A stretch of DNA of 64,000 nucleotides from Caenorhabditis remanei (GCF_010183535.1 NC_071328.1:12586001-12650000); one strand, 5' to 3'. Positions 32,601-47,122 are shown, counted from the first letter of the stretch. Notes: generated by a model from the sequence alone, not told the origin. Translations and numbers: made by a program.

Positions 32601-34724
32601 GAACCCACGCCGAGTTCACCAACAAGTCATATTTCCTGAAAAACAAACGAGACCTCTCCGGTCCAATTTCTCAACGAAATCCATGGGGTGGACACGGTCT
32701 GGATCTCCGTCAACACTGGACATTCTACCCGCATTCAGATGACAACACCTTTTTGGGATTCGTCGTGGATACAGAAGGCGTGAATTCAGAAGAGAAACAG
32801 AAGAGATCATATCCATCTGCTCTGGTGTACGGGAAGGAGATGTACATGTGGGATAATGCTCAAAAACCAATCAGAATTCTGAAGAAATTTGTGAACATTT
32901 ATGCGACAGTAGCGGATTTGAAAGAGTTCGAAAGACGGGAGAATAACGGATCTTCAATTTTCAATGATGTTCAGAATTATGGATTTTTGAATTCTGATGA
33001 AATCTCAACGCTTTTGGATAAAACGAATATATTCTTCGGGTTGGGATTCCCATTGGAAGGCCCCGCCCCTTTGGAGGCAATGGCTCACGGAGCAGTGTTT
33101 ATTAATGCGAAGTTTAAGGAGCCAAAGTCAAGGAAGAATTATAGATTTTTGGCGGAGAAGCCAACGTTAAGAGAGGTGAGCTCTTGAAATCGGGTAGAGC
33201 GCACTTACCCAACCTTCTTGTTTCAGTGGACCAGCCAAAATCCGTACATGGAAAAAATCGGTGAGCCACACGTCATCACTGTCGACATTGATGATGAGGA
33301 GGCGTTGGAAGCGGCGATAAAAAGAGCGATTCAGTTGAAGGTTTGTCACTTTTTTGAGGATGGTTGGGTAGAAAAAGATTAGAGCTTTATTTTTGGTGTT
33401 GACCACTTTTTGATTAGGATTAAGGGTACAGAGATATGGGGCTTCAAAGAGAGGTGGGCGTGATTGACAATTTCCTGCGTCTCTCTTGCTGCCACACTCT
33501 CTCGCCCTCACTTCTTGTCAGTTTTGGAAGGGAGATTGCGCGGAAAAGGCTAATTGTTGTCAATAACAAAAATCATCAGCATGATATTTTCTGTTTTCTG
33601 TTAGTTGACGAGTTTTTGATAACTATCCTCATTTCTGATATACCGGAGTTCAAAATAGCCCCTCTGCTCTCTTGTGATTACCGGACTTCGATCACTCATA
33701 TCTCAAAAACTAAGAAAGTTCTTGTAATACTTTCAACGACAATTATATTTAGCTTAAAATTCTCTATGTTTTGTTAGTTAACAACTTTTTGCTAGCTCTC
33801 TCAGATTTCGAGATACATGTCCTCAAATTCAAGTAAGCGTTTCTACCTCTCCCGTTCTCTCGTGCCAAACTTGTCTTATTTAACGGCTCATATCTCAAAA
33901 CCCACGTTAGCTATCGAAAACTGTCAACAACAAACAAAAATGCAGAACTTGAAATTTTCTACATTTCTTTTGTTGATAACTTTTTGATAGCTACCTCAAA
34001 TTTCGAGATACACGTTTTCAAATCCAAGTAACCTATGAGGAAATGAGTGCGCTTGCCTAACTTTAACGGCTAATATCTCAAAACCCCCGAAAGATATTAA
34101 AAAAATTGTCAACTACAAAAATGTAGAGCTAGACTTGCTCTATTGAATGGTTAAACATCTGAAAAGTTTCGACCATTCCTGACCTCCACGCACCTCTCCG
34201 AAAAACCTTATTTTAAATTTTTCCAGCCAAAACCGTTCGTTCCATTCGAGTTCTCCCCAGCTGGAATGTTGCTCCGAGTTGCTCTTTTACTCGAAAAACA
34301 AGAGATTTGCGATAAGATTGCAGTCTCGAAACGATGGCCACCGGTAGATCAAATGAAAATATTCCGGACTGTGAACCCCGAAGATTCCTGTGAAATCGCG
34401 TGTCACTCACAGAATTTGTTGTGCGAACCTTCGTATTTCCCGATAATTAATTCGTCACCACTGCTAACACGGTAAGTAAACGCGCTCCATTGCGAAAGGG
34501 AGACTGTTATCAATAGAGCGCATCTGAAAAATTCCAGCGAATTCTCGTGTCCATCCACTTCCGCCGACGCCTCCCCACTCGCTCCATTCAACTGTACCAC
34601 CCAATCGTCTGCGTCTCTCTTCAGTTGTGCCTCTCGTCCTCCGCCACTTTCAGATATCATTCGAATCTGTCCATGCCGTGATTACATTCCACAACAACAT
34701 GCCATTTGCACCAAGTGCCTCTGA
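29610..34724 (+). CDS. gly-2: Alpha-1,6-mannosylglycoprotein beta-1,6-N-acetylglucosaminyltransferase (MGAT5 family)
   Basis: Ten exons (29610-29714, 30047-30149, 30198-30279, 30801-30927, 30979-31304, 31837-31974, 32572-33175, 33227-33340, 34227-34471, 34538-34724) join in phase to 676 residues. The N-terminus (MRRRRR then about 20 hydrophobic residues) is a type II Golgi signal anchor. The catalytic part matches GlcNAc-transferase V: ELLQWSDLLATLSIIGHHL, IIFTDIMGLNIL, RLLDSFGTH, NPWGGHGLDLRQHWTFYPHSDDN, FFGLGFPLEGPAPLEA and QNPYMEKIGEPHV. The Cys-rich tail (CPCRDYIPQQHAICTKC) is also typical. The enzyme adds beta-1,6-GlcNAc to N-glycan cores. A 17-base candidate exon at 29961-29977 was left out because only its omission keeps the frame. 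Four introns carry foldback repeats. Confidence 0.93.
30426..30625. repeat. Foldback repeat in gly-2 intron 3
   Basis: TAGTTGACAACTTTTTGATAG on the left, AAAAAGTTGTCAACTGCAAA on the right, and GAGATATGGC/CATATCTCAA inner arms. The centre holds several TCTCTGCG repeats. Confidence 0.75.
31330..31730. repeat. Foldback repeats in gly-2 intron 5
   Basis: A half copy at 31340-31400 and a full copy at about 31518-31728 of the TGTAGTTGACAACTTTTTGA family. Confidence 0.7.
32013..32440. repeat. Foldback repeats in gly-2 intron 6
   Basis: Two nested copies of the same family. One is joined head to head at 32013-32085 (AAAAGTTGTCAATTACAAAA ... TTAGTTGACAACTTTTTGAT) and the other ends near 32440. Confidence 0.7.
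33380..34125. repeat. Cluster of foldback repeats in gly-2 intron 8
   Basis: At least three degenerate copies, marked by repeated GTTGACAACTTTTTG(A/C)TAG and CTCATATCTCAAAA(C/A) segments, filling most of the 886-base intron. Confidence 0.7.
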
Positions 34725-35012
34725 TCATTTCCAATTTTTGCTAAAAGGGGTTATCGTATCCACGGGTTAAAATTTTCTGAAAGCTATATCGATATATGAA
34801 TCGTTTCTATTGAAAAAAAAACAGTAAAATCAACAACTAACAAAATGACAACAGATAACAAATAAAACAGGATAATTATAGAGAGAAATGTTAGTTGGGA
34901 CGGAGAGAAAAACAGTGTGAGAAGTCTATTCTGAAGCGTACACAAATCGGGCAATAGAGGGATAACAATGTGAGAAAATTTGCAGTGGAAAGAGATGTGG
35001 TGCAATTAATTA

Positions 35013-37064
35013 TTAACTATAAACTTTTATGGATTTCGCAAGGGGCGGAGTTTCGGGGAATTCGAAGAATAACTGATTGGGATCGGAAGAGTCGGTGCAG
35101 GTACTGGAGCTGGTGGGGCTTGTGGGTACTGAAAAAGTATTATGAAATTAGTTTTGGACATTTTGAGATTATTTTCCAGTATTCATTACGAAAACTGAGA
35201 AATAATCACTGTTTTTTAGTCATTTTTTTCAAATTTACTAGAAAATGTTTCTAGAAAAAGCGTGAGAGAAACATTTTTTGGTGGTTGTCGAAAAATTTTC
35301 GGAATAAACTTTTCGAAAAAAGTGTTCGAAAAAATTTGGAAATTTTGCTGCAATTTTGAAAATAGTGATTTTGCGATTTTTCCTGAAATTTTTTCTAATT
35401 TTGTGCTCAAAAACAAGGTTTCTGGGGGTCTGTCCATGAAATACTTTAAATCTTCATAGAAATTCAAGATTTTTGCCTCCGAAAAACTCATTTTTTCAGA
35501 CAATTTTCGTGAAACTTTTTTCCGATTTTCGGAAAAACTTATTTTTTCGATTTTCCGGTACGAAGTTTTCGAAAATTCTCAAAAATCGAAAAAAAATGTC
35601 AAGCAAACTGTCTGAAAAAATTAGTTGCAGGCAAAAATCTTGAATTTTCAAAAAAAAAAACTGTAAGTATTTCATGGACAGACCTCCAGAAACCTTGTTT
35701 TTGAGTGCAAAATTAGAAAAAATTTCAGGAAAATTAGGAAAATCACTACTTTTGCTACTTAATTTCTGAAAATTTCAGCAGACATTTCTAAAAATGTTTC
35801 AAAAACTATCCGAAAATTGTTCGTCCGACAAAATTTTCGGAAAGATTCCAATTAGAGGCCTTTTTCAGACTTTCAGAAAACTTACGCGATCCAAAATCTG
35901 GATATGAGCTATTGAGCTGCCATCTCTCCTTGTCGATACTTGTTTTCTCCTGAGTACAAATCGTCAATTTTTCCAATTTCTCGAATGGATTTTCCCCCTC
36001 AATTCTTCGTGGCCATACTGGTTTATCTACATAATCCGAGAGTATTTCCACTGGATTCTTCTCTTCTTCTTCTTCTTCTTTCTCGGATTCATCAGATTCT
36101 TCAGATTCTTCAGATTTCTCTGACTCTTCACTTTCCTCTCCTTTTTCTTCTTCCTCTGGTTCAGTAATTCTAACTTTTCCAAAACTATTACCGAAACAAC
36201 TCTTTCCATCGGATATACTGTATCCAGAAGTATTGAAATACGACAATTGTTGCATTATTTGATCTGAACGATATTTTGATTTACAGCTGAAATCGTATTG
36301 AGCCATTGTTCTGAAATTAGTCGGTTGGCCGAGTGAAGTGACTTCTCGAAGTTTCTTCAGAACATAAGTATGATGTTTCACTTCATTCTCATCGATTCGT
36401 CTCGGTTGAACTTCGATTTTTCCGTCCGGATAGATTTTGAGAATTGTCGTTTCATAGGCGGACGGCTTTGTGATGTACTGAAAAAGAAAATATTGGTACT
36501 AATTTCGTTTAATTTTGAGCGGAAAACAGATTTTCTTTGATTTACAGACGGTTTTTTCAGTAGAACAGCAGAACTTTCAGTGATTGTCTGGAATGTATTT
36601 TAATCGCATTTATTGCAATAAATCGGAACTTCTCGAATAAATCGCTTGGAACCAAGGATGTGCGGAACGGAAATCGGAAATTCCTAAATTTCCGACACTG
36701 TTATCCGTTGAAAATTTCCGAACTTTCGGAAACTTACGAGAATTTTTTTCTGACAAATTTTGGTTCCGAAATTTCAAACATTTTCATGATCAATCAAAGA
36801 ATCTGTGCATAATCGAAAGAAATTGGTTCCAAAACCACAGTAAACAGGGCCAAAACGTCACACATGTGTCAAAATTTACAGAATTTTAAGTTTTTACTGC
36901 ATATTTATTCTATTTTTACTTTGAAAAACTTGAAAAATCGAGTTTCCGAAAAGAATGATTCGGAATATTTCCGATTTCCGAAACTTTTAGTTCCGCACAT
37001 CTCTGCTGGTAACCCGGAGTTCCACTGAGACTTAAGCTTTTTTTACCTGAAAAACCTTAATCAT
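35013..37064 (-). CDS. Unrecognised acidic protein
   Basis: Three exons (37047-37064, 35886-36477, 35013-35128) give 241 residues. The tiny first exon encodes MIKVFQ. The second begins with a well-ordered-looking segment (YITKPSAYETTILKIYPDGK, EVKHHTYVLKKLREV), then has a run of about 35 residues dominated by Glu and Ser (EEEEKGEESEESEKSEE). The last is Pro/Ser-rich (FFEFPETPPLAKSIKV). I recognise no family. The start lies only about 40 bases after the stop and AATAAA of the gene at 37106-37629 on the same strand, so the two are probably in one operon. The first exon is uncertain, because no trans-splice acceptor precedes its ATG. Both introns carry large foldback elements. Confidence 0.6.
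35215..35830. repeat. Large foldback element in intron 2 of the acidic-protein gene
   Basis: The left half contains CTCAAAAACAAGGTTTCTGG ... GTCTGTCCATGAAATACTT. The right half contains the complement, AAGTATTTCATGGACAGAC ... CCAGAAACCTTGTTTTTGAG. The arms are some 250 bases each, rich in GAAAA/TTTTC. Confidence 0.8.
36655..37010. repeat. Inverted-repeat element in intron 1 of the acidic-protein gene
   Basis: Starts GATGTGCGGAAC and ends GTTCCGCACATC, with TTTCCGA/TCGGAAA motifs throughout. The size and structure suggest a MITE. Confidence 0.7.
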
Positions 37065-37105
37065 TTTACCAGCACATTTTTATAAATAAAACAGTAAAAT
37101 CTTTA

Positions 37106-37629
37106 TTAAAACACAAAAAATCCGGTTCCGCCTTTCTCACCTACATTGTACATTGCAGCACGAATCGTATAAACTTCATTAAAATGAATATCGAAAATGC
37201 GAAGTGACTGGACAACACCAGCCAACAAACTGTCATCTATTCTCGTGTTGATTGCCCTGAAAAATAATAAATTAAGCAATTTTCCTGCGATTTTTGCAAG
37301 AAAAACCGAAATTTTCAATTCAATTTCAGCGAAAATCGAAGAAAACTCACGAACCACCGTTTAAACAGGTCCAAAAGTATCAATTTATCTTTCATTTCCA
37401 ACAAAACCGCCATCATCGCAACCATCGATGAAATTTTAATCTCCGGAAAGTCTTCTGGTTCTAATTGTTCGATTTTCAGCAAATTTGCGACGGATTCGAC
37501 GATTTCTTCGATACCATCGACCAGTGGGTACGATATTGTTAAATGAGGATGAATTCCTCGTTGTGGTCTCGGGATATACACCTCTTCTGTCATCTTATTG
37601 AGAGTATTTATTATTTTGTGTAGCTTCAT
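37106..37629 (-). CDS. Small unrecognised helical protein
   Basis: Two exons (37358-37629, 37106-37256) give 140 residues, beginning MKLHKIINTLNKM and including RPQRGIHPHLTISYPL, two predicted amphipathic helices (IEEIVESVANLLKIEQL, SMVAMMAVLLEMKDKL) and RIDDSLLAGVVQSLRIFD. The donor used (ACG then GTGGTT) is weak but is the one that keeps the frame; the stronger GTGAGT six bases on breaks it. An AATAAA directly follows the stop. A TTTTCCAG acceptor sits nine bases before the ATG, about 210 bases after the kinase gene stop, as expected for a downstream operon gene. No family was recognised. Confidence 0.6.
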
Positions 37630-37848
37630 TTTTATTCTGGAAAATATAATCGGTTATTTTACGCGAAAACTTAATAAAGATGATTGACCTGAAAAAGAAT
37701 TGAAATCTGATTTTTAAAAAGGAACTGGAGTGGTACGCAAACTGCCGTGGTGGTGTTTGCAGACAATGCGCCAAACTTGACAACAATTAAAAAAATCCAC
37801 AAAATAATTTATTCGATCGCAAAAATAAAGCAAAAAGAGTTTTATGTT

Positions 37849-39717
37849 TTATTTGGAAGATTTTTCGTTGCTCCCCTTCTCCCTGTCTCTCTCCCAATCA
37901 TACGGTGCATCAATGTCGAGTCCAGCAGAGCTACAAGCCTCCGAGAGTGCCTTGTAAATGAATGCATAATCCACACGATCTTGATATGCTTTCGAGTCAA
38001 TGTAATCGAGAATTTTGTTGAGTTCATTCGTATGTTTGATTCCGGTATACAAAGTGTGTCTTTTCTCTTTTCGGCACTCCTCCTTAAACTTCAAAACATC
38101 GTTTTTATCGGTGACTTTTCTCCAAGGAAGACCGCCAACGAGAATGAGATCGATTAGAAGGTAAAACCAGCTTTCGCAGTCGTCTTTCGGTCCGTTTTCT
38201 GTGCTTCTGTGGCAGGCGAGTGGAGCGTAACGAACAGTTCCCTGGAATATTTAGCGAAAGTTAAAACATTTTCAAAATTTTTTTTGAAATTTTCATAAAA
38301 ATAGCCCGATTCTCTCGTACGCTTCAGTTTTTATCGATATTCAAAAACATAGTCGAAAATTCGGCTCCGGGACATTTCGCCAGCAATTTTCGGAAAATTT
38401 CCAAAGCTTTATGGAGAAAAAACATATCACTTTAATTAGCATAATCAACGCGTACTAGTGGTATGAAATTTTTTCAAAACATTTCAAATATCTACAGGAG
38501 GGGCTCCGCGACAATTCGCAACTGCGACATTCCGCAACTGCGACATTTCGCAACTCACGTATGTTTCGCAACTGCGACACTTCGCAACTAGCCATTTCAC
38601 AACTGCGACATTCCGCAACTACGACATTTCGCAACCACGACGTTTCGCAACTACTGGGAATTTGCATATTTGGGTCAGCTAAAAATGTTGAGTGTACCAA
38701 AAGGTTTGGGAACATATTTGGAAACAACTAAATAGAAGAAAAAGTTGTCTGTCCCTTTTTCTGACAGAACTAGGTCAACCTATTGCTAGTTCTATGGTTG
38801 CGAAACGTCGTAGTTGCGAAATGTCGCAGTTGCGAAACGTCGTAGTTGCGGAATGTCGCAGTTGCGAAATGAACAGTTGCGAAGTGTCGCAGTTGCGAAA
38901 CCTACGTGAGTTGCGAAATGTCGCAGTTGCGGAATGTCGCAGTTGCGAATTGTCGCGGAGCCACAGGAGGCGGGCCGATCGGACCGGGTAGGACCGAGGA
39001 AAATTTTTCAGTCGGCCCGGCCCGGAATTTCCAAATCCTAGCCATAACATTTCCTCCCGGATTCTCACCTTGAATCCCACAGTCTCTCTTGGCGTCTTCA
39101 ATTCATTCTTCGTATTCAAATACTTTCGAGCAATTCCGAAATCCAGAATATAAATGAGATGCTTCTTGTCATCCAACCCACACGCATAGTTCTGAGGCTT
39201 CAGATCTCGATGAATGAATCCAAACTTGTGTAACTCCTCCACTGCCTCCAAACACTGACTAGCCACCCCGAGACCCGTTGCAAACGAGAATGCCTTTTCA
39301 ACCCTGTCCTGCTTCAAATCTGCCAGACTCTTCCCGACCAACTCCATCACCAGAAAAAAGAATCCCTCCTTATCCTTCTTTCCCCGATCGACAATCTTCG
39401 TGAAATGCTTTCCAGTGCCCACTAATTTCAGAATCGCAATCTCCATTTTCAGTTTCGAATGCTTTCTTTTCTCAAGTTTCCGTTCAACTTTCATCGCGTA
39501 CTTCTTATCTTTGGCGTCTTTCACGAGATACACTGCACCGAATCCTCCTTCTCCAAGAAGACGAACAACCGTATATGACGCTTTGCTACTCGAAATTTCA
39601 ACGCCCTGAAAGAAAAAGATGATGGAAAAGCGCTCAATTCGGTAGTGCGGTGAAGCGCATTTGCTGCGTAAAACTCACTGCTTTGAAGTTAACATCCTCT
39701 TCTTCCTCATCGGACAT
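37849..39717 (-). CDS. Tau-tubulin-kinase-like protein kinase (CK1 superfamily)
   Basis: Three exons (39679-39717, 39069-39605, 37849-38241) give 322 residues. Visible kinase landmarks are the glycine loop GEGGFGAVY, the ATP lysine in YAMKVERK, the catalytic loop HRDLKPQN, the DFG motif (YILDFGIARKY), GTVRYAPLACHRSTE in place of the APE segment, and DDCESWFYLLIDLILVGGLPW, typical of the TTBK-like branch that is greatly expanded in nematodes. All catalytic residues are present, so it should be active. The N-terminus is a short acidic leader. It is the first gene of a probable three-gene minus-strand operon, with the two unrecognised genes downstream. Intron 2 (827 bases) holds a 470-base foldback array. 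Confidence 0.88.
38498..38967. repeat. Foldback array of GCAACTGCGACATTCC repeats
   Basis: The left arm repeats CGCAACTGCGACATT(C/T) with small changes (38508-38650); the right arm repeats its complement GTTGCGAAATGTCGCAG (38797-38958). The outer ends GGCTCCGCGACAATTCGC and GCGAATTGTCGCGGAGCC are near-perfect terminal inverted repeats. The centre is about 140 bases of unrelated DNA. Confidence 0.85.
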
Positions 39718-40567
39718 CTTCGATGTTTCCTTGTTTCCCTTGAATAAAGAACTGATCAATTATGATCTACCGCTGGCTTTTATTGGAATTAGAAAGTGGG
39801 GAATGGGAACATTTCAGCGTTTCACGTAAGAAGGGTCATGTTTTTTTCTGGTTTTTAAAATGAGCCGCCCAACTTTGAAGTGATATGAAGTGGTCATTGA
39901 CAGTGGTAGGAATGCAATTCTCCCGGGGTGAGGCTTACTGTAGAGTGATTCACGAGACAGTTGAAACTGGTCACCTAAAGTATCGCTCAAAAGTGTATTC
40001 AGTTTTGGGTCTTCTACAGTACCGGCCAAATTTATCATATTTTGCCTTTTTCCGTTGAAAATGCCTAACTTTGAGAGTGTGTCATAGTAAAACTAACTGT
40101 CCCACAGAATAGCTTTTTATGCGATCGAACAGACCAAGAGCAGAACTCCATTTTTGTAGTTGACAACTTTTTTGTACGGACACTCCCTAGAGAGTTGCAT
40201 ATCGACGAAGTAATTTCTCACTCAAATCGTCCCATTTCAGTGCAAAACAGAGTGATTTTTGAGCACTCCCCTTAAAATGACCATAACTCTCTACGGAGTA
40301 CCCGTACAAAAAAGTTGTCAACTACAAAAATGAAGGTCTACCTTTGTTCTATATGGTTTATACATAATTTACTTTGTGGGACAATTAGTGATACCCTAAC
40401 ATCCTCTCGAAGTTGGTCATTTTCAAAAATGCCAAATTGAACATGTATCTTACTGCATAGTACTGTACTTGATATGAGAACCTTTCATCCAATTGAATTG
40501 AAATGGCCGGTTCAATTCTTTCTGCTAAAAAACAGTTTTAAATCATTTATTAAAATTACAAATAGAT
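39718..40567. other. Intergenic region between the kinase operon and che-1
   Basis: Holds the probable promoter of the minus-strand kinase operon and the 3' flank of che-1. A foldback element occupies 40056-40440. No coding exon is supported. Confidence 0.55.
40056..40440. repeat. Foldback element, second family
   Basis: Arms CATTTTTGTAGTTGACAACT ... GTACGGACACTCCCTAGAGAG and CTCTCTACGGAGTACCCGTAC ... AGTTGTCAACTACAAAAATG. The outer flanks (TTTTCCGTTGAAAATG, GTCATTTTCAAAAATG) also pair. Very similar in layout to 51875-52240. Confidence 0.75.
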
Positions 40568-43929
<3,362 letters not shown>

Positions 43930-44898
43930 TTTTTTATTTTAGATGCTTTTCTCCTAGAAAATCGCAGAAAAGGAAATAAAAAAGAATAGAGGCAGAGGAT
44001 AATAACAGGTTACAGTAATCTGTGTTGATACTCTCCTCCCCTTTTTTTGCTCCGTCCGTTGAGAAATATAATCGACTAAATAATGGTGAGAAGGGGGAAT
44101 AGGCAGGTGACTAAGATGGTGGAGAAGATTTTAATCCGATGCCTACCGTAGTCTGGATATTTTGAGGCTTCTTCTTGTGTTAACTTCCTACACATTTTTA
44201 GTTTGTGATCTGGAAATTTTTTTGGTGGTGTTTTGAAATTGGTTCTTTGATTAGTCATATTCTCGATTTTTGAATGTTTACATTTGGGAGGAGGATACTG
44301 TAGCTTACTAAAATTAAAAGAGATTTTGGCATAAGTGTTATTATCTTGATACTCGTCGTTATCTCGTTTTATTCACGTTCTTTTCGTTATTTTAGCTAAT
44401 AAGTGCGACAGATTCGTCTTGAACCAGTAGTATTTTTTAGTCCTCGGATATTCTCAAATTCTGTATTCAGGACGATGCTGTAATCGAGCTCCACCGTACT
44501 TTCCCAGGAATTTTCAGCTCATCGGATATTGATAAAAATGCCGTGATTAAGGTGCTGTAAAACTTGAAAGACCACTTTTTAGAAAATTGGGAAGTGAAAC
44601 CATGAGGTTTAGTAGATACAGTATCCAGAGTTATCAAAGGATGAGGGCGTTATTCGAATTCAAAAAACGGGATAAGAAAAATGAGTTTTCCATTTTTTTT
44701 TCTTGTCTAATTTCCTAGGGATGATAAGATGGTATTTCTTTTGATGTCTATGTATTCCTACTCTATCTTTTGTTTGCACCGATAAAGATCGTCCTTTGCA
44801 ATTCTTACTGTATACACAAACCCGCTCTATTGCACTTCCCCATTCATTCCTTCCTCTGCTCTGTTTAGCCAGAATCAATAAAAACATATATTTTTCAA
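43930..44898. other. Intergenic region between che-1 and the first F-box gene
   Basis: Divergent promoters for che-1 (minus) and the F-box gene (plus) must lie here. The last 430 bases (from about 44470) are duplicated in inverted form upstream of the second F-box gene. A GAAACC hexamer at 44595-44600 resembles the core of the CHE-1 binding site as I remember it, but it lies in the duplicated F-box flank. Confidence 0.45.
44470..44640 (+). pseudogene. Remnant of an F-box/FBA gene last exon
   Basis: TCATCGGATATTGATAAAAATGCC reads SSDIDKNA(V)IK, echoing the SPEIDEKAVIEGL motif near the end of the neighbouring FBA genes. Downstream frames are broken. The inverted flank at 48950-49125 has a better preserved version. 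Confidence 0.45.
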
Positions 44899-46358
44899 AT
44901 GTCTGTTCCGTTTCCATTACTTCGTCTTCCGTTTCTCCCATTTGAGAAAGTGATTAAACAAATGAATTCATTTGAAATGTAAGTGTATTATGAACTGGTT
45001 CTGATCTATTTTAACGACTCAAAAAGTTGTAATCAACAATTAAGTCTAGCTCATGTTTTATACTGAGAATCAAGTTGTCCAATAAGTTCAAATGTATCGT
45101 TTTAAATGAAATAAAACTAGGGACATATTTTTTCTAGGTGATAATTTTCGATAGTTTTCATTGTTATCGGGATCTTCAAAGACAGAAAAGTGAGGCGAGG
45201 GCGCATCTTTAAAAATAGAATTGCTCACAATGTTGTCTGTCAATCACAAAAGACAAGATCTATATACTGTGTACTGAATTGTATTAGACTTGATCAGAAA
45301 TAATTTCAGACTGATGTTATCTCTTTGCTCCAAAGCTTCAAAACGTTACTGCAAATTCGTGAAACCTGCCAAGCCGATAGTCTTCAATTTATGCATTAAC
45401 GGTGGAGTACATATAACTGTCCAATGGGAAAATCCAAAACCAGAAAAGGAAATAGAGAAAAACAATAAGGATTGGAAAGTGCTTTATGCTGATGATCTAC
45501 TGATTTCCACAAACTTTACTATCAGTCATCAATTCAATGTCCTAACTTCTGAATCCTATGGGTCTATTCATTACAAGCCAAACAGTGACAGAACATCATC
45601 CACTTATCGTATTTCTCAACATTATTTCACGGAAGAAGTTTTGAAATGGATCGATGCAATCAGAGAAGTTTTCAATGCTTCATTCCATGATTTTTTCTTG
45701 GGAACTTCTCATGATGAGAGGGTGATCAAATGGATTGAGGCTGAAAAGCCGTCAGTCAATAAACTGGGTATTCAATGCAGTCTCGATTCTATGATAACTC
45801 GGAATGTTTTGAATTATATAACGCCAAAAGAAAAATTTCATATCAGATGTGAAATTTTAGGTCCGATGTATTTTAGGAGTCGTTCAGAATTTGACAAGAA
45901 ATCACATGTGACAAACTCAATACATTTGAATGATCTACTGAAATTAAAGTAAGTTTTAACTATTTTTAGACTTTATAGGCAAGTACGCTCGTTTGCAGCA
46001 AACATATCAATTTTTCAGATGTCCTGTTATCAACGCAGAATGCACCGATTTCACTGACAATGATCTCAACTTATTTCTGAAAAACTGGAAGAAAATTGAT
46101 TCAAATCTCAAGTTTTTATCAGTGAATCGATCCCCCAATTCGCCAGAAATTGATGAAAAGGCAGTGATCGAAGGGCTAAATGTTACCAAACTGGAAAAAT
46201 TTGCGTGGGTAAGGAGAGGAGATGAATCGATCGGAATTAGAGGATACAGTATTAGTAACGATGAAGGAAAGATGGCAGTCTTTGGAATCGATACGTGGAG
46301 TCGGAAAAATGTGAATTTCAAGTTTTCACTGTTTAGTGAATTGGAAACCCAATATTAA
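44899..46358 (+). CDS. F-box protein with FBA-type (F-box associated) domain, copy 1
   Basis: Three exons (44899-44978, 45310-45948, 46019-46358) give 352 residues. The N-terminus is an F-box (FPLLRLPFLPFEKVIKQM ... ILMLSLCSKASKRYCKF), followed by a long FBA-like region with HITVQWENP, VLKWIDAIREVF, HVTNSIHLNDLLKLK and a final NRSPNSPEIDEKAVIEGL and VNFKFSLF. This arrangement is that of the nematode fbxb/FBA_2 families. These proteins are predicted SCF ubiquitin-ligase substrate adaptors and belong to fast-evolving arrays. The gene is tail to tail with a close paralogue at 47123-48699; exon borders are the same in both. Confidence 0.8.
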
Positions 46359-47122
46359 ACCACATTTATATTAGTACAACAATACAATCAATGGATGATT
46401 ACATACACTAATAATTTTATTTGCATTGTTTTTATTGTTTTCGAAACAATTAATGTATGAGACCAACCGTATTCCCTTGAACAGAAGCGCATGCGCTTCT
46501 ATTGGAGGGAACTTTCAATTATAGGGAGTACGGTATTTTCAAAGTTTTAAAGTTTCACCCTGTTAATGAGATTATAGAAAATTCAGCTTTTATTGAATTC
46601 CAAGAATAAACGGATATTGTTGTGAGACTTTTACAATTCTTAGTACTTACGAGATTTTTGGAAGCTCTTTTTTAGTAAACTGTGAGTGTTAAAAACTCTT
46701 TTCTCTCGATCTGGTCAAAATTAGTGTGAAATGCAAATTTCGATAAGAATCTGAGAAATGAATGCCAAAGTTTCGATGAGATCGCACGAATGATTCATAC
46801 TTGCAAACTTGGCCGGCGCGTCACTCGCTTTGAAACTTTCATGAGCTGAAAAATATACCAAAATGTAGATCTCAACAAGGTCTATGTCTGTGACCTGCTA
46901 CGGGCCGGATGTTAGCATGTGCAAAAACGCAAAAATGCGCAAAAAACCATTATAGCCCGGCTCGCGACATATTAGATCCATCTGGCCCGTATAGTAGGCC
47001 CAAAGTTTTTATCTTTTTGTAAAAATTTGATTTTAATAATTTTTTCCAAATAAACTTTATTGGTGAACAATAGAAAATACAGACAACGATTTGAAAAAAA
47101 AATCAACAATCATCCAATTGCC
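46359..47122. other. Spacer between the convergent F-box genes
   Basis: Contains the 18-base perfect palindrome at 46483-46500, a GGCCCG-containing segment (46905-47005) and no coding exon. Confidence 0.55.
46483..46500. repeat. Perfect 18-base palindrome
   Basis: AGAAGCGCATGCGCTTCT reads the same on both strands. It lies near the middle of the inverted F-box pair. Confidence 0.85.

Noticed and set aside
38692..38991. Cys/Ser/Arg-rich frame of about 99 codons in the kinase intron
   Set aside because: It is the translation of the GTTGCGAAATGTCGCAG repeat array, not a protein.
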